Source: an uncultured Bacteroidia bacterium (GTDB taxonomy: Bacteria > Bacteroidota > Bacteroidia > Bacteroidales > F082). Taken from it: a stretch of 64,000 bases of DNA. The notes below the pieces were generated by a model. That model did not search any database, had not been told where the DNA came from, and saw only the letters and a list, made by a program, of their open reading frames with translations. Location of the stretch: the NCBI GenBank assembly GCA_902774365.1, contig CACYHX010000011.1, positions 1-64,000 on the forward strand, given 5' to 3'. Position 1 is the first letter of the stretch. Each line of letters begins with the position of its first letter. The position numbers and the translations under genes are program-made. Of this stretch, positions 1-10,112 are shown in pieces.

Positions 1-558
1 GTAGATGAGGCCGTATTTCTTCACGTCGACGGGACGGCTCATGATGTCGGAGCTCATGTCAGCGACGAGCATGATGGGGCAGTCCATGTCGTACTTGATC
101 TCAGTACCGTAGATGGTGTTGTTGGTCGTGATGTGGAAGTAGTCGGCATCCAGCGGGATCTTGTAGCCCTTCGGGATGTAGGTGTAGGTCTTCTCTTCGC
201 TGCTGGCGACGATCTCGACCTGACCGAACAACTTGGCTTCCTTGGCGGCCTTCTTGGCCCAGACACCGGTCTGGAGGTAGGCGGCCTTGGTCTTCATGAG
301 GTTGGCGGGCACAGTGAAGAACTGTGTGCTAGCACCACCACCGAGGAAGAGGACTTCGTAGTCCTCAGGGATGTTGAGGAGGTCGCGCCACAGCTGACGG
401 GTCTCAGCCATGATACGCTCCCAACCTGGGGTGCGGTGTGAAATCTCGGCGATACCGATGCCGGTGTTGTCGAAATCGTAGAGCGCCTTGACGGTGCTTT
501 CAATAGCTTGCTTGGGCAGGACGCAAGGACCTGCATTGAAATTAAAAGCCTGTTTCAT
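1..558 (-). CDS. serC: Phosphoserine aminotransferase, N-terminal part (cut by window edge)
   Basis: PLP-dependent enzyme of serine biosynthesis that converts 3-phosphohydroxypyruvate plus glutamate to phosphoserine. The first 186 codons are visible, beginning [11 protein letters not shown] (ATG complement at 556-558). They contain the family signatures NAGP (residues 8-11), SHRTPGWE (40-47) and GGGAST (73-78), the last of which contacts the PLP phosphate. The PLP lysine lies beyond position 1. A TATCTTTG box on the minus strand at 625-632 is the likely promoter. Cytosolic. The family call is secure; only completeness is unknown. Confidence 0.95.
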   Translation of the reverse strand, partial: MKQAFNFNAGPCVLPKQAIESTVKALYDFDNTGIGIAEISHRTPGWERIMAETRQLWRDLLNIPEDYEVLFLGGGASTQFFTVPANLMKTKAAYLQTGVWAKKAAKEAKLFGQVEIVASSEEKTYTYIPKGYKIPLDADYFHITTNNTIYGTEIKYDMDCPIMLVADMSSDIMSRPVDVKKYGLIY

Positions 559-624
559 TACAGTTTGTTGTTTAATTTGTTGGTTTATAATTTATTGATT
601 AAGTTTAGCTCGTTTATTTTGCTG

Positions 625-632
625 CAAAGATA
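625..632 (-). promoter_or_regulatory. -7 box for serC
   Basis: The minus strand reads TATCTTTG, matching the Bacteroidota TAnnTTTG consensus, about 67 nt upstream of the serC start. Confidence 0.5.
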
Positions 633-713
633 ATAAATAAAACCATGTGCCCAACCTTTTTTGAAATATTTAGGTTTTTCTATGGAATAACGCGTGTTTT
701 TTGTGAAAATAAC

Positions 714-721
714 TACCTTTG
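714..721 (+). promoter_or_regulatory. -7 box for the lipoprotein gene at 751
   Basis: TACCTTTG about 30 nt before the ATG. No convincing -33 element at standard spacing. Confidence 0.5.
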
Positions 722-750
722 CGGCGTGAAATTTTTTATATCCAATTGTT

Positions 751-1461
751 ATGCAAAAATTCTCTAAGACCATAGCCGCCTTGATGTTGACGGTGGCACT
801 GTGCTCTTCCGTTGGTTGTAAGAAATACGAGGGCACCAATGGCACTTTCAAAGGACACGATTATGTCGACCTAGGCTTGCCGAGCGGCACGATGTGGGCC
901 ACTTGCAACGTGGGCGCTGACAGCCCCGATCAATACGGCGACTATTTTGCTTGGGGCGAAACAGAGCCCAAGACCACCTATAACTGGAGCACCTATTTAT
1001 ATAGCAACGGCGATTACAACCAACTAACTAAGTATTGTAGTCACTCGGATTTCGGCTATAACGGCTTCACTGACAACTTGAAAACATTGCTGCCAAGCGA
1101 TGACGCCGCCACGGTCAACTGGGGCGAGGGCTGGAGCACTCCGACCTATAAACAATGGGTAGAGCTGCTGACAAAGTGTAGCTATTCTTGGACGACAATC
1201 AACGGAGTGAAAGGCTGTGTGTTCATGGCCCGTAACGGCCACAGTATCTTTCTGCCAGCAGGGGATAGCCGTTTTGATGAAGAGGGAAGGTCCGGCGACG
1301 TTGGCGAAATAGGCTCCTATTGGTCGAGTACCCTTCACCAGAACATGCCCGACGGCGTCAAAGGCTGCCAGTTTATCATCAGTTTTGACGACTGCGACTT
1401 GTACGACACCTTCTGCAGGGCCTCCGGCAGGCCGGTCAGAGCGGTATGTACTTCGAGATAG
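751..1461 (+). CDS. Surface lipoprotein with Fibrobacter-type paralogous domain
   Basis: A 236-residue protein with a lipoprotein signal: hydrophobic stretch 7-20 and lipobox ending at Cys23 (SSVGC). The mature part starts with the recognisable GHDYVDLGLPSGTMWATCNVGA-type opening and includes YFAWGETEPK and a late GSYWSST block. This matches the widespread Bacteroidota and Fibrobacter family of secreted proteins with the 'major paralogous domain' (related to DUF1566). The molecular role of the family is unknown; a surface or periplasmic location is expected. It stands alone between serC (divergent) and rpmE2. The C-terminal block resembles the end of the lipoprotein at 10612. Confidence 0.7.
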   Translation: MQKFSKTIAALMLTVALCSSVGCKKYEGTNGTFKGHDYVDLGLPSGTMWATCNVGADSPDQYGDYFAWGETEPKTTYNWSTYLYSNGDYNQLTKYCSHSDFGYNGFTDNLKTLLPSDDAATVNWGEGWSTPTYKQWVELLTKCSYSWTTINGVKGCVFMARNGHSIFLPAGDSRFDEEGRSGDVGEIGSYWSSTLHQNMPDGVKGCQFIISFDDCDLYDTFCRASGRPVRAVCTSR

Positions 1462-1535
1462 GATGATGATATTTGGTGTAAAGTGTTGATAAATAGTAAA
1501 TTGTTTTATATGTCAAAAATTTTTCTCTAAATCAA

Positions 1536-1565
1536 TTGCCATTCCAATAAAAAGTTGTACTTTTG
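1536..1565 (+). promoter_or_regulatory. Promoter of rpmE2
   Basis: TTG at 1536-1538, 19 nt, then TACTTTTG at 1558-1565; the start codon is 30 nt downstream. One of the cleanest Bacteroidota promoters in the window. Confidence 0.7.
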
Positions 1566-1594
1566 CACACTCAAAATCAAAAGGAAAGAAAGCG

Positions 1595-1864
1595 ATGAAA
1601 AAAGACATTCACCCTAAGAATTACAGACTGGTTGTTTTCAAAGATATGTCGAATGATGTGACCTTCATGTCGCGCTCGACCATCAACACTAAGGAAACCA
1701 TCAAGTGGGAAGACGGCAACGAATATCCCCTGGTGAAGCTCGAAATCTCCAGCGCCTCTCACCCCTTCTACACGGGTAAGATGAAGCTCGTCGACAGCGC
1801 CGGTCGTGTTGATAAGTTCAACAACAAGTACAAGAAGTTCTTCGAGAAGAAGGAAACCAAGTAA
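1595..1864 (+). CDS. rpmE2: 50S ribosomal protein L31 type B
   Basis: An 89-residue protein starting [15 protein letters not shown] and containing the conserved [11 protein letters not shown] segment of L31. It lacks the CxxC zinc motif of type A L31, so it is the zinc-independent type B form. The length is standard for the family. Single-gene unit with its own promoter and a hairpin terminator at 1888-1917. Component of the large ribosomal subunit, contributing to the bridge between subunits. Confidence 0.95.
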   Translation: MKKDIHPKNYRLVVFKDMSNDVTFMSRSTINTKETIKWEDGNEYPLVKLEISSASHPFYTGKMKLVDSAGRVDKFNNKYKKFFEKKETK

Positions 1865-1887
1865 GTTGGACACAACGACAAAAAGGA

Positions 1888-1917
1888 AGCTCTTGCATTC
1901 GCGAGGGCTTTTTTTTT
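1888..1917 (+). terminator. Rho-independent terminator after rpmE2
   Basis: agctcttgc / gcgagggct pair through two G-U pairs around a 4-nt loop, followed by eight Ts. Confidence 0.8.
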
Positions 1918-1946
1918 GCCTTGGCATTATTATTGTCGTATCTTTG
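1915..1946 (+). promoter_or_regulatory. Promoter of lon
   Basis: TTTG at 1915-1918, 20 nt, then TATCTTTG at 1939-1946. The -33 element overlaps the T-run of the rpmE2 terminator. The resulting leader is about 70 nt. Confidence 0.6.
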
Positions 1947-2022
1947 CGCCACCTATATAATAAGGTGTGGAAGGGCGACGGACTGACATTTTGTCGCCCC
2001 ATGGAATTAAATACGCTTTTTT

Positions 2023-4518
2023 ATGAGTTATAAAGTTGAACCCGAATTGTTTTCAGATATGGTGGACTCGAACGCCGAGTTCATCCCCGTGCTGACCATC
2101 GAAGACGAACGCCTCGGACAAGACGAAGAGGTGCCGGAGGAACTGCCGATATTGCCGTTGCGCAACTCGGTGCTTTACCCCGGCGTCATCATCCCCATCA
2201 CCGTGGGACGCGACAAGTCCATCCGCTTGGTCAAGGAATACTACCGCAAACGCAAGGCCATCGGTGTCATCGCACAAGTCAACCCTGACGTGGAAGACCC
2301 GACCATCGACGACCTGTATAAGGTGGGTACGGCGGCACAAATCATAAAGACCCTGCAGATGCCCGACGGCAACACCACCGTCATCATACAAGGCAAACGA
2401 CGCTTCGAGGTGGTGGAAGCCACACAAGTGGAACCTTACCTGAAAGCCACCGTGGTGCCTTTCGCCGTGGCAGAAGAGGTGCCCAAGACACGCAAATTCA
2501 CTGCGTTGGTGCAGTCGGTCAAGGAACTGGCCATACAAGTCATCGGTCGCTCGCGCAACCTGCCGCAAGAGGCGGGATTTGCTATCAAGAGCATTGAAGA
2601 CCCGGTCTTCCTGATGAATTTCGTGGCCAGCAACGTGGAAGCCGAGATGCCCACCAAACAATCACTCCTCGAAGCCCGTACCCTCAACCAAATGGCCACC
2701 GACCTCTTGGCGGTGCTGACCGACGAGCAGCAGATGATGGAGTTGAAGCAGCAGATACAGAGCAAGGTGCGTGTCGACATGGACAAGCAGCAACGCGAAT
2801 ACTACCTGAACCAGCAGCTGCGCACCATCCAGGAAGAGCTGGGCGGCAATCCCAATGAGCAGGATGTCAAGGAGCTGACAGAGAAAGCCGAGAAGAAGAA
2901 ATGGTCGAAGGAAGTGGCGGACGTCTTTGAACGCGAGCTGAAGAAACTGGAACGTACCAACCCGCAGGCTGCGGAATATGGAATACAGCTCAATTACTTG
3001 CAGTATCTCGTCGACCTGCCGTGGGAGGAATACACCAAGGACAACTTTGACCTGAAGCGCGCCCAACGCATTCTCGACGCCGACCATTTCGGCTTGGACA
3101 AGGTGAAAGACCGCATCGTCGAGCATCTGGCCGTTTTGAAGCTGCGCAACGACATGAAGTCGCCGATACTTTGCTTGGTCGGTCCTCCTGGCGTGGGTAA
3201 GACCTCGTTGGGCAAGTCCATCGCTCGTGCGCTGAACCGTAAATATGTCAGAATGTCATTGGGTGGCGTGCGCGATGAGTCGGAGCTGCGTGGACACAGA
3301 AAGACTTATATCGGTGCCATGCCGGGCCGTATCATCCAAAACCTGCGTAAGGTCAAGTCGGGCAACCCCGTCTTCGTCCTTGACGAAATCGACAAGGTGA
3401 GCGGCAACAACGTCCAAGGTGACCCTCAGGCTGCCTTGCTCGAAATCCTTGACCCCGAGCAGAACAACGCCTTCTACGACAACTTCATCGAGTTGGACTA
3501 CGACCTCTCGAAGATCCTCTTCATCGCCACGGCCAACAACCTCTCGACCATCCATCCCGCCTTGCGCGACCGTATGGAGATCATCGACCTGAGTGGTTAC
3601 CTGCGCGAAGAGAAATACGAAATCGCCAAGCGCCACCTCATCCCCAAGCAGATGAAGGAACACGGCTTGGACGCCAAGCAAATCACTTTCTCCAAGGACA
3701 TCGTCATGCACATCATCGACGACTACACCCGTGAGGCGGGCGTGCGTAACCTGGAGCGCCGCATCGGCGACGTGATGCGCTACCGCGCCAAGCAGGTGGT
3801 GACCGACGAGGCTTTCGACAAGAAAATCACGATGGACGACCTTCGCAAGGTGCTCGGCGTGCCCATGCATCACGACGAAGAGGAGATCAAACACACCATG
3901 CCGGGTGTGGCTACGGGTTTGGCCTGGACCCAGGTGGGCGGCGAGATCCTGTCCATCGAGGTGAGCCTGAGCCGTGGTGGTGGACACCTCTCGCTGACGG
4001 GTAACCTCGGCGACGTGATGAAGGAGTCTGCAACCATCGCCTACGAGTTCATCAAGGCGCATGCCTCGCAACTCAACATCAACCCCGATGTGTTTGAGGC
4101 ATGGAACGTTCACGTCCACATTCCAGAGGGCGCCACGCCTAAGGACGGCCCTTCGGCGGGCATCACCATGCTCACCGCCTTGACGTCAGCCTTCACGCAA
4201 CGCAAGGTGAAAAGCAACCTGGCCATGACGGGCGAGATCACGCTGCGTGGCAGGGTGTTGCCTGTGGGCGGCGTGAAGGAGAAGATCCTGGCCGCCAAGC
4301 GCAACGGCGTCACCGACCTTATCTTGTCACTCGATAACGAGCACGACATCAAGGATATCAAGGAAGACTATGTCGAAGGTCTGAACTTCCATTATGTGGA
4401 GAACATGATGGAGGTGCTCGACCTGGCTTTGGAGAAGGAACAGGACACCAACGACCTCGACTACAACAAATATCTGAACAACCTCCATCCCGAGGTGATT
4501 GGATTTAAGGTTAAATAA
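2023..4518 (+). CDS. lon: ATP-dependent Lon protease
   Basis: An 831-residue homohexameric AAA+ serine protease that degrades misfolded and regulatory proteins in the cytosol. Order: substrate-binding LON domain (about 40-245, starting [17 protein letters not shown]), coiled-coil linker, AAA+ module with Walker [10 protein letters not shown] (387-395) and Walker B VLDEIDK (Asp454/Glu455), then the C-terminal peptidase. The catalytic serine is Ser711 in [10 protein letters not shown]; the partner lysine is in GGVKEK, where Lys754 keeps the usual 43-residue spacing. Full length for the family. Start chosen at [10 protein letters not shown] because it follows an A/T-rich leader and its promoter. 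The next gene begins 70 nt downstream. Confidence 0.98.
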   Translation: MSYKVEPELFSDMVDSNAEFIPVLTIEDERLGQDEEVPEELPILPLRNSVLYPGVIIPITVGRDKSIRLVKEYYRKRKAIGVIAQVNPDVEDPTIDDLYKVGTAAQIIKTLQMPDGNTTVIIQGKRRFEVVEATQVEPYLKATVVPFAVAEEVPKTRKFTALVQSVKELAIQVIGRSRNLPQEAGFAIKSIEDPVFLMNFVASNVEAEMPTKQSLLEARTLNQMATDLLAVLTDEQQMMELKQQIQSKVRVDMDKQQREYYLNQQLRTIQEELGGNPNEQDVKELTEKAEKKKWSKEVADVFERELKKLERTNPQAAEYGIQLNYLQYLVDLPWEEYTKDNFDLKRAQRILDADHFGLDKVKDRIVEHLAVLKLRNDMKSPILCLVGPPGVGKTSLGKSIARALNRKYVRMSLGGVRDESELRGHRKTYIGAMPGRIIQNLRKVKSGNPVFVLDEIDKVSGNNVQGDPQAALLEILDPEQNNAFYDNFIELDYDLSKILFIATANNLSTIHPALRDRMEIIDLSGYLREEKYEIAKRHLIPKQMKEHGLDAKQITFSKDIVMHIIDDYTREAGVRNLERRIGDVMRYRAKQVVTDEAFDKKITMDDLRKVLGVPMHHDEEEIKHTMPGVATGLAWTQVGGEILSIEVSLSRGGGHLSLTGNLGDVMKESATIAYEFIKAHASQLNINPDVFEAWNVHVHIPEGATPKDGPSAGITMLTALTSAFTQRKVKSNLAMTGEITLRGRVLPVGGVKEKILAAKRNGVTDLILSLDNEHDIKDIKEDYVEGLNFHYVENMMEVLDLALEKEQDTNDLDYNKYLNNLHPEVIGFKVK

Positions 4519-4543
4519 GGAGTTAATGCCCATGTCATTCCGA

Positions 4544-4603
4544 GGATTTTATCGGCATAGATACACTCACCTAAAGGTTCGGTATGACATGCCGATAAAA
4601 TCC
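4544..4603. repeat. Dispersed stem-loop element, copy A
   Basis: A 34-nt core (4557-4590) with the small hairpin acct-aa-aggt, bounded by perfect 14-nt inverted repeats (4544-4557 and 4590-4603). A second copy in opposite orientation lies at 28558-28602. The ATG of the next gene (4589) lies inside the element. Confidence 0.7.
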
Positions 4604-6277
4604 GAAAGGAAATGCTTTGCATTCGGCGGAGCCAATCTATGGGCATGGCTTGTGATGGTTGTGCTGCTTGTCTTCGCTTCATGTGGAAAGCGACATGATG
4701 ACGATGAAACCCTCGCCATCTTCAAGTACAACGAATCCGCCGGCATCCTTACCCTTGACCCGATCTATGCCAAGGACCTGCCGCATATCTGGGCCTGCAA
4801 CCAGGTGTTCAACAGCCTCGTGGCCTTCGACGACAAAATGAACCTCGTCCCGATGGTGGCCAAGTCGTGGGACGTCAGCGAGGATGGCCTGGTGTATACC
4901 TTCCATCTGCGAAACGATGTGCAATTCCATGAGGATGAGTGTTTTAATGGTAAAGAACAGGTCCCTGAGCTTGTCGAAGGGCCGGCCCCTCGTATGGTCA
5001 CTGCCCAAGACTTCGTCTATTCCTTTAATCGTGTGGTCGACAAGCGCTTGAACTCGCCTGGCATGTGGATATTCTCGTCAGTGAAACACGATGAAGACCA
5101 ATATGCCTTCACGGCCTTGGACGACTCCACCTTCCAGATCGAGCTGACCAAGCCATTCCCGCCGTTTTTGGGCATCCTCTCGATGACCTACGCCTCGGTG
5201 GTGCCGCACGAAGCCGTCGAGTATTACGGCGACGACTTCCGCAGCCATCCCGTCGGGACGGGCCCGTTCAAGTTCCAGTATTGGAAAGAGGGCGTGAAGC
5301 TCGTGTTCCGCAAGAATCCCGACTATTTCGAGCGTGACGCGGCAGGGGAGAGGCTGCCTTATATCGACGCCGTCTCCGTCAGCTTCCTCATCGACAAGCA
5401 GGTGGCGTTTTTGGAGTTCATCAAGGGCAAGTTCGACTTCATGTCGGGCATCGATGCACGCTACAAGGACGAACTGCTGACCTACGACGGCCAGCTGCGC
5501 AAGAAGTATGTGGACAAGATCGACCTCATCACCGAGCCTTATCTGAACACCGAGTATTTCTCGTTCTTCATCGACCCCGACGACCCGTTGGGACCTGAAC
5601 GTGCCAAGGCATTACGGCAGGCGGTCAACCTGTGTATCGACCGCGAGAAGATGCTGCGTTATCTGCGCAATGGCATCGGCGAGCCGGGCACAGGCGGCAT
5701 GATACCCGTGGGTTTGCCTGGTCACAGCAGCACCATAGGCTACGGCTACGACTTGAAGCAGGCGCAGCGACTGGTCAAGGAAAACCAACTCGAAGGCTAT
5801 CTATTGCAGCTCTCCACCGTGGCCGACTATGCCGACATCGGTAAGTTCGTGCAGAGTCAGGTGGAACAGATTGGGCTGCAATGTAAGATGGAGGTGATGC
5901 CGCCTGCCACCTTGCGTAGCATGAGGGGCAACGGTAGCCTTCCGTTTTTCCGTGCGTCGTGGGTAGCCGACTACCCCGATGCGGAGAACTACCTCTCGCT
6001 GTTCACGACGAGTAATTTCGCCCCTATGGGACCGAATTACTGCCATTATTCCAATCCCAAATACGATCAGCTTTACGAAAAAGCCTTGCTCTGCAACGAT
6101 TTGGAGCAGCGTGCCCAATACTACACCGAGATGGACAGCCTGATGATGCAGGATGCGCCCGTGGTGGTGCTGTTCTACGACGAGGTGCTGCGTTTCGTCA
6201 ACAAGCGTGTGAAGGACATGGGCAGCAATCCGACGAATCTGCTGGATTTGAGGCGGGTGAAGATCTCTAATAAATGA
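4589..6277 (+). CDS. Oligopeptide-type ABC transporter substrate-binding lipoprotein
   Basis: A 562-residue periplasmic binding protein of the SBP_bac_5 (OppA/DppA) family. The chosen start MPIKSERK gives a signal with lipobox LVFASC (Cys32); an in-frame start at 4499 would overlap lon and translate a repeat element, so it is rejected. Family signatures include [23 protein letters not shown] and [11 protein letters not shown] segments, [10 protein letters not shown], and a C-terminal domain ending in [13 protein letters not shown]. Residues 125-132 read VPELVEGP, an in-frame insertion of a repeated palindromic element (4959-4984). No permease or ATPase genes are adjacent, so the partner transporter must be elsewhere. 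A terminator hairpin follows. Confidence 0.88.
   Translation: MPIKSERKCFAFGGANLWAWLVMVVLLVFASCGKRHDDDETLAIFKYNESAGILTLDPIYAKDLPHIWACNQVFNSLVAFDDKMNLVPMVAKSWDVSEDGLVYTFHLRNDVQFHEDECFNGKEQVPELVEGPAPRMVTAQDFVYSFNRVVDKRLNSPGMWIFSSVKHDEDQYAFTALDDSTFQIELTKPFPPFLGILSMTYASVVPHEAVEYYGDDFRSHPVGTGPFKFQYWKEGVKLVFRKNPDYFERDAAGERLPYIDAVSVSFLIDKQVAFLEFIKGKFDFMSGIDARYKDELLTYDGQLRKKYVDKIDLITEPYLNTEYFSFFIDPDDPLGPERAKALRQAVNLCIDREKMLRYLRNGIGEPGTGGMIPVGLPGHSSTIGYGYDLKQAQRLVKENQLEGYLLQLSTVADYADIGKFVQSQVEQIGLQCKMEVMPPATLRSMRGNGSLPFFRASWVADYPDAENYLSLFTTSNFAPMGPNYCHYSNPKYDQLYEKALLCNDLEQRAQYYTEMDSLMMQDAPVVVLFYDEVLRFVNKRVKDMGSNPTNLLDLRRVKISNK
4959..4984 (+). repeat. Intragenic palindromic element, copy 1 (VPELVEGP frame)
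   Basis: Imperfect palindrome ggtccctgagcttgtcgaag plus ggcc, inserted in frame in the binding-protein gene. Same sequence at 23406-23431 (one difference) and 25067-25092. Confidence 0.85.
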
Positions 6278-6282
6278 AAAAA

Positions 6283-6305
6283 GGCAAGCCAAAGCTTGCC
6301 TTTTC
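6283..6305. terminator. Bidirectional terminator
   Basis: ggcaagc / gcttgcc with a 4-nt loop, A-run before and T-run after. It can end both the binding-protein transcript (plus) and the tRNA-Ser transcript (minus). Confidence 0.8.
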
Positions 6306-6311
6306 TTTTTG

Positions 6312-6397
6312 CGGAGAGAAAGGGATTCGAACCCTTGGAACGCAAAGCGTTCAACGGTTTTCGAGACCGCCCCGATCGACCACTCCGGCATCTCTCC
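6312..6397 (-). tRNA. tRNA-Ser (CGA)
   Basis: On the minus strand the 7-bp acceptor stem is GGAGAGA / TCTCTCC with discriminator G. The anticodon loop TCTCGAAAA gives anticodon CGA, there is a long variable arm (AACGC-TTT-GCGTT) and a TTCGAATCC T-loop. The long variable arm is typical of tRNA-Ser. No CCA is encoded. Confidence 0.95.
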
Positions 6398-6450
6398 TTA
6401 CTGCCCTAAGGCAGGGTCTTTTCATTATAAAGGCGACTTGCGCCGCCTTG

Positions 6451-6535
6451 CGGAGACAGAGGGATTCGAACCCCCGAAGCCTTTCGGCTTAACGGTTTTC
6501 AAGACCGCCGCTATCGACCACTCAGCCATATCTCC
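6451..6535 (-). tRNA. tRNA-Ser (TGA)
   Basis: Minus strand: acceptor stem GGAGATA / TGTCTCC (one G-U), discriminator G, anticodon loop TCTTGAAAA giving TGA, long variable arm (AAGCC-GAAA-GGCTT) and a TTCGAATCC T-loop. It lies 53 nt upstream of the CGA isoacceptor, probably in one transcript. No CCA is encoded. Confidence 0.95.
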
Positions 6536-6599
6536 GCTGCAAAATTTCGTTTGGTTGCGTTTTTTTTCTTGAAAAAATTCCTAATTGCAACGAAATCAC

Positions 6600-6607
6600 T
6601 ATTTTTG
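6600..6607 (+). promoter_or_regulatory. -7 box for the GWxTD gene
   Basis: TATTTTTG, 23 nt before the ATG at 6631, immediately downstream (plus strand) of the divergent tRNA pair. Confidence 0.55.
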
Positions 6608-6630
6608 CAAAGTGAAATAATAGGTCCGCT

Positions 6631-8106
6631 ATGAAAAAAACATTCATTATCATCATGCTTGCCTTCCTCGCTATGGCGGGCAACGCGCAGACAAAAGCCA
6701 AGAAGTTGAAGCCTTACCTCTCCACGACAACTTATTGTGCCCCAGGAATATCTCCCTTTGTGGAAAACGTCATCGCCTTCGAGAACCGTTCGGCGGTTTA
6801 CAAGGAATTTGAACCTGGAAAGTTTAAGGCTACGGTGCAAGTCGTGACCGTCTTCAGGAAAGGAGAGGAGTCCACTTTCTCCAAGGTTGCTGTGGACAGC
6901 CCCGTGGTGACCGACACTGCCAACCTCGACGGCGCTTTCCTCTGTCAACAACGCTTCTCTCTGGAAAACGGCGAATACCAGATGGAGATTGGCGTCACCG
7001 ACATGAACAGCGGCGATGTCTTGCCCACCTCGACGGTTACGGTGGCAGTCAACTACCCCGACAACGCGCCGGCAGTTTCCGACATCTTGTTGTTCGACTC
7101 CTACACCAAGGCCGAAAAGCCGTCGGAGTGCACCAAGAGCGGCTACGATTTCCTGCCTCGTGTGTATCCATTCTATGGCGCCAATGAGGATAAGCTGCAT
7201 TTCTACGCCGAGATGTACAATAGCGACAAGCTCTACGATGAGGGTAAGTTCCTCGTCAACTACTACATCGAGACCGTTGAGTCGTCAAGCCGTATGCAAG
7301 ACTATAACTTCAGCAAGCGCTTTGATGTGAGCAAAGTCAATGTGCTGCTCAACACCATAGATATCAAGGAACTGCCTTCGGGCAACTATTACCTTGTCAT
7401 CGAGATGCGCGACCGCAGCAACACCTTGGTGTGCTCCAATAGCTGCTTCTTCCAACGCAGTAAACCAGGGGCAGGTTATGACTTGCAAGACCTTGGCGGC
7501 GTGAATATCGCCAACACCTTCGTGAGCACTATCACCGATGTCGACACGCTGCGCAAATACATCAACTATCTATACCCGGTTTGCACTGAGACCGAACAGG
7601 ATTATACCAACAGCCTCGTGAAGACCGATGACGTGAAGACCATGCAGCAGTTCCTGTTCAACTTCTGGAGCGCACGTTCGCCGATGAACCCGAAGCAAGG
7701 CTTTGATGATTATATGGCAGCTGTGAACCGCGTCAATATGTCGTTCAAGACCTCGTCCTATCCTGGTTACCGCACCGACCGTGGCTATGTCTTCCTCAAG
7801 TACGGCGTGCCTGACAAAATCATGGAAAGCCCCAACGAGCCTAATGCCTATCCTTACGAGATTTGGTTCTATTACGAGCTGATGCACAGGCGCAACATAC
7901 GTTTTGTGTTCATGTCGCAGGACACCGCCGCTGGCGATTACCAACTCATTCATTCCAATATGATTGGCGAAACCAACAACCCCCGTTGGCAGATGGAGAT
8001 TTATTCGCGTCTCGGTGTTGGCAATAGGGAACAGGGCGTCGACCAAACCGAGTTTGAAGATAGCTGGGGTTCGCACGCCGGTGATTTGTACAACAATCCG
8101 AGATAA
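6631..8106 (+). CDS. GWxTD domain-containing exported protein
   Basis: A 491-residue protein with a Sec signal peptide (MKKTFIIIMLAFLAMAGNAQ). The C-terminal third holds the GWxTD signature as GYRTD (379-383) followed by RGYVFLKYGVPDKI and EIWFYY, the arrangement seen in this Bacteroidota and Acidobacteriota family of unknown function. The tryptophan of the name-giving motif is Tyr here. The N-terminal two thirds look like beta-rich domains. Only 5 nt separate it from the acyltransferase gene, so it probably shares a transcript with the acyltransferase and glycosyltransferase and may act in the cell envelope. That link is inference. Confidence 0.8.
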   Translation: MKKTFIIIMLAFLAMAGNAQTKAKKLKPYLSTTTYCAPGISPFVENVIAFENRSAVYKEFEPGKFKATVQVVTVFRKGEESTFSKVAVDSPVVTDTANLDGAFLCQQRFSLENGEYQMEIGVTDMNSGDVLPTSTVTVAVNYPDNAPAVSDILLFDSYTKAEKPSECTKSGYDFLPRVYPFYGANEDKLHFYAEMYNSDKLYDEGKFLVNYYIETVESSSRMQDYNFSKRFDVSKVNVLLNTIDIKELPSGNYYLVIEMRDRSNTLVCSNSCFFQRSKPGAGYDLQDLGGVNIANTFVSTITDVDTLRKYINYLYPVCTETEQDYTNSLVKTDDVKTMQQFLFNFWSARSPMNPKQGFDDYMAAVNRVNMSFKTSSYPGYRTDRGYVFLKYGVPDKIMESPNEPNAYPYEIWFYYELMHRRNIRFVFMSQDTAAGDYQLIHSNMIGETNNPRWQMEIYSRLGVGNREQGVDQTEFEDSWGSHAGDLYNNPR

Positions 8107-8111
8107 GAGCA

Positions 8112-8993
8112 ATGAAGAGCATCGGGTTTTATTTGTTGAAATGGTGGGTGGACTTTCAGTCCATCCAACCCTATTGGCTGCTCTATCTGAAATCCGATGT
8201 GTATTGTTTTCTTATGTATCATGTGGTGCGCTATCGTCGTAATGTGGTGAGGCAGAACCTCTTGCGCTCCTTTCCTGAAAAGGATGCCAAGGAGATAAAA
8301 GCCATCGAAAAACATTTCTACCGCAACCTTTGTGACTTGTTCGTGGAGGCCCCGAAGATGATGTGCATGGGACCGAATGGCTACAGCAAGCGCATCACCT
8401 TTGTCAATCCCGAGGTGCTGGATAGACTTATTGAACGGAAAAAGAGTATTTTCTACGCCATCCCTCATTCGGGCAACTGGGAGTGGTATGGCAAGATGAT
8501 ACCTTCGTTTGCGCCCTACAATAACGTGGCTGTTTATAAGAAGGTGAAAAACCCCGCCTTCGACGCGTTGATGCTGATGATGCGCACAAAAGGCATCTCG
8601 GTGGAGACCGCCGAAGCCGACTCGGCCTTCAAACACCTGGTGCAGCGTCGTAACCAATGGAACGCTGTGCTGATGATAGCCGACCAAACCCCACATGGCC
8701 TGGCGTCGGACTATTGGACCGAGTTTTTGCATCAGGACACCTGCTGGTTTACGGGCATTGAGCGCATCGCCAAAAGCCTCGACTATTCCATCGTCTTCGT
8801 GGATATGCGAAGACAGGGTAGGGGACTCTACGAGGTTAGATATGAACTGATTACGGATAATCCCAAGGAGACGCAAAACGGAGAGATCATGGAGCGCTAT
8901 GTGCGTTGCTTAGAGCGTTTTATACAAGCCAACCCCGATAACTGGCTATGGTCGCACCGTCGCTGGAAACACCAAAGACCCGAAGCAGCATGA
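8112..8993 (+). CDS. LpxL/HtrB-type lipid A acyltransferase
   Basis: A 293-residue member of the lysophospholipid/lauroyl acyltransferase family. A membrane-associated N-terminal segment (about 1-45) is followed by the active-site motif HSGNWEW, with His119 and Glu124 forming H-x4-E, and by a substrate pocket around DQTPHG. Proteins of this family transfer an acyl chain to lipid A precursors at the inner membrane face; Bacteroidota usually carry one such enzyme. The stop overlaps the ATG of the downstream glycosyltransferase (ATGA), indicating translational coupling. The acyl-lipid substrate cannot be read from sequence. Confidence 0.85.
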   Translation: MKSIGFYLLKWWVDFQSIQPYWLLYLKSDVYCFLMYHVVRYRRNVVRQNLLRSFPEKDAKEIKAIEKHFYRNLCDLFVEAPKMMCMGPNGYSKRITFVNPEVLDRLIERKKSIFYAIPHSGNWEWYGKMIPSFAPYNNVAVYKKVKNPAFDALMLMMRTKGISVETAEADSAFKHLVQRRNQWNAVLMIADQTPHGLASDYWTEFLHQDTCWFTGIERIAKSLDYSIVFVDMRRQGRGLYEVRYELITDNPKETQNGEIMERYVRCLERFIQANPDNWLWSHRRWKHQRPEAA

Positions 8994-10009
8994 AAGTGGC
9001 CGTCGTCATATTGAACTACAACGGAAAGAAATTCCTCGAGGAGTTTCTCCCTAACGTTATCGCCAACTGCGACCCGGTCTATACCGAAGTCGTGGTAGCC
9101 GACAATGCCTCCACCGACGATTCGGTGGCGTTCATGCGTGAGCATTTCCCTTGTATCCGCCTGATCGAAAATGGCAGCAACGGCGGCTTTGCCACGGGCT
9201 ACAACATGGCGTTGCGGCAGGTGGAGGCAGACTATTATGTGCTGCTCAACTCTGACATCGAGGTGGCGCCCAACTGGATCGAGCCCGTCATTGCCATGAT
9301 GGATGCCGACCCGCAGATTGCAGCCTGCCAGCCTAAGATTTTGTCGTACTACGACAAGGAGCAGTTTGAATATGCCGGTGCCAGCGGCGGCTTCATCGAC
9401 AAGTATGGTTATCCCTTCTGTCGCGGGCGTGTGTTCCAGAACCTGGAGACCGACGAACACCAATATGACGACCCGATGGAGGTCTTTTGGGCCACGGGCG
9501 CCTGTATGTTCGTCCGTGCCGACCTATATCACAAAATAGGAGGTCTCGACGACAGTTTCTTCGCCCACATGGAGGAAATCGACCTCTGCTGGCGACTGAA
9601 AAACGCGGGCTACAAAGTGTATTGCTGCCCGCAGTCACGGGTCTACCACATCGGCGGCGGCACCTTGCCGAAGAACTCGCCTCGGAAGACCTACCTGAAC
9701 TTCCGCAATAACCTGTCGCTTTTGGTGAAGAACCTTCCCAAACAAAGGGTGCATCGTACCATCTTCTACCGCATCCTCTTGGACTGGGTAGCGGCGTTCA
9801 AGTTCCTCTTCGAGGGCTGTCCCAAGGACTTCCAGATGGTCTTCAAGGCGCACTGGGACTTCTACAAACGCCTGAAATCGTTGCGCGAATACCGCAAAGG
9901 CAGCGATCACAAGATGGTGAGCTGCATCTACAAGCGCAACATTGTGTTTGACAGCGTGATTCGCGGAAAAAAGAAATACAGCGAGTTGCGGCCCGAGGAT
10001 TTCAGCTAA
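8990..10009 (+). CDS. Family 2 glycosyltransferase
   Basis: A 339-residue GT2 enzyme (rhamnosyltransferase-like subgroup). The start MKVAVVILNYNGKKF is chosen because it overlaps the preceding stop and matches the family N-terminus; a start at 8948 would add a non-homologous tail. GT-A features: VVADNASTDDS (35-45), the metal-binding NSD at 87-89 in LLNSDIEV, and an EEIDLCWRLKNAGYKV acceptor-side motif. It lacks a long membrane domain. It probably adds a sugar to a surface glycan or glycolipid, consistent with the coupled lipid A acyltransferase. Donor and acceptor are unknown. Confidence 0.88.
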   Translation: MKVAVVILNYNGKKFLEEFLPNVIANCDPVYTEVVVADNASTDDSVAFMREHFPCIRLIENGSNGGFATGYNMALRQVEADYYVLLNSDIEVAPNWIEPVIAMMDADPQIAACQPKILSYYDKEQFEYAGASGGFIDKYGYPFCRGRVFQNLETDEHQYDDPMEVFWATGACMFVRADLYHKIGGLDDSFFAHMEEIDLCWRLKNAGYKVYCCPQSRVYHIGGGTLPKNSPRKTYLNFRNNLSLLVKNLPKQRVHRTIFYRILLDWVAAFKFLFEGCPKDFQMVFKAHWDFYKRLKSLREYRKGSDHKMVSCIYKRNIVFDSVIRGKKKYSELRPEDFS

Positions 10010-10099
10010 TTAGCCATTTTCATTCTTCGTTCCTTTACCTTATTTATATATAAATGCCGCTTTTTTTATTAAAAATGCTGAAGCGGTAATATTTTTTCC

Positions 10100-10107
10100 T
10101 ATTTTTG
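10100..10107 (+). promoter_or_regulatory. -7 box in front of the structured RNA
   Basis: TATTTTTG; transcription would start near 10113-10116. No other clear box is seen between here and the gene at 10384, so this promoter may also serve the downstream genes. Confidence 0.55.
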
Positions 10108-10112
10108 CGGCC

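Noticed and set aside
4499..4588. Earlier in-frame start for the binding-protein gene
   Set aside because: Overlaps lon and translates the dispersed stem-loop element; the lipoprotein signal works from 4589.
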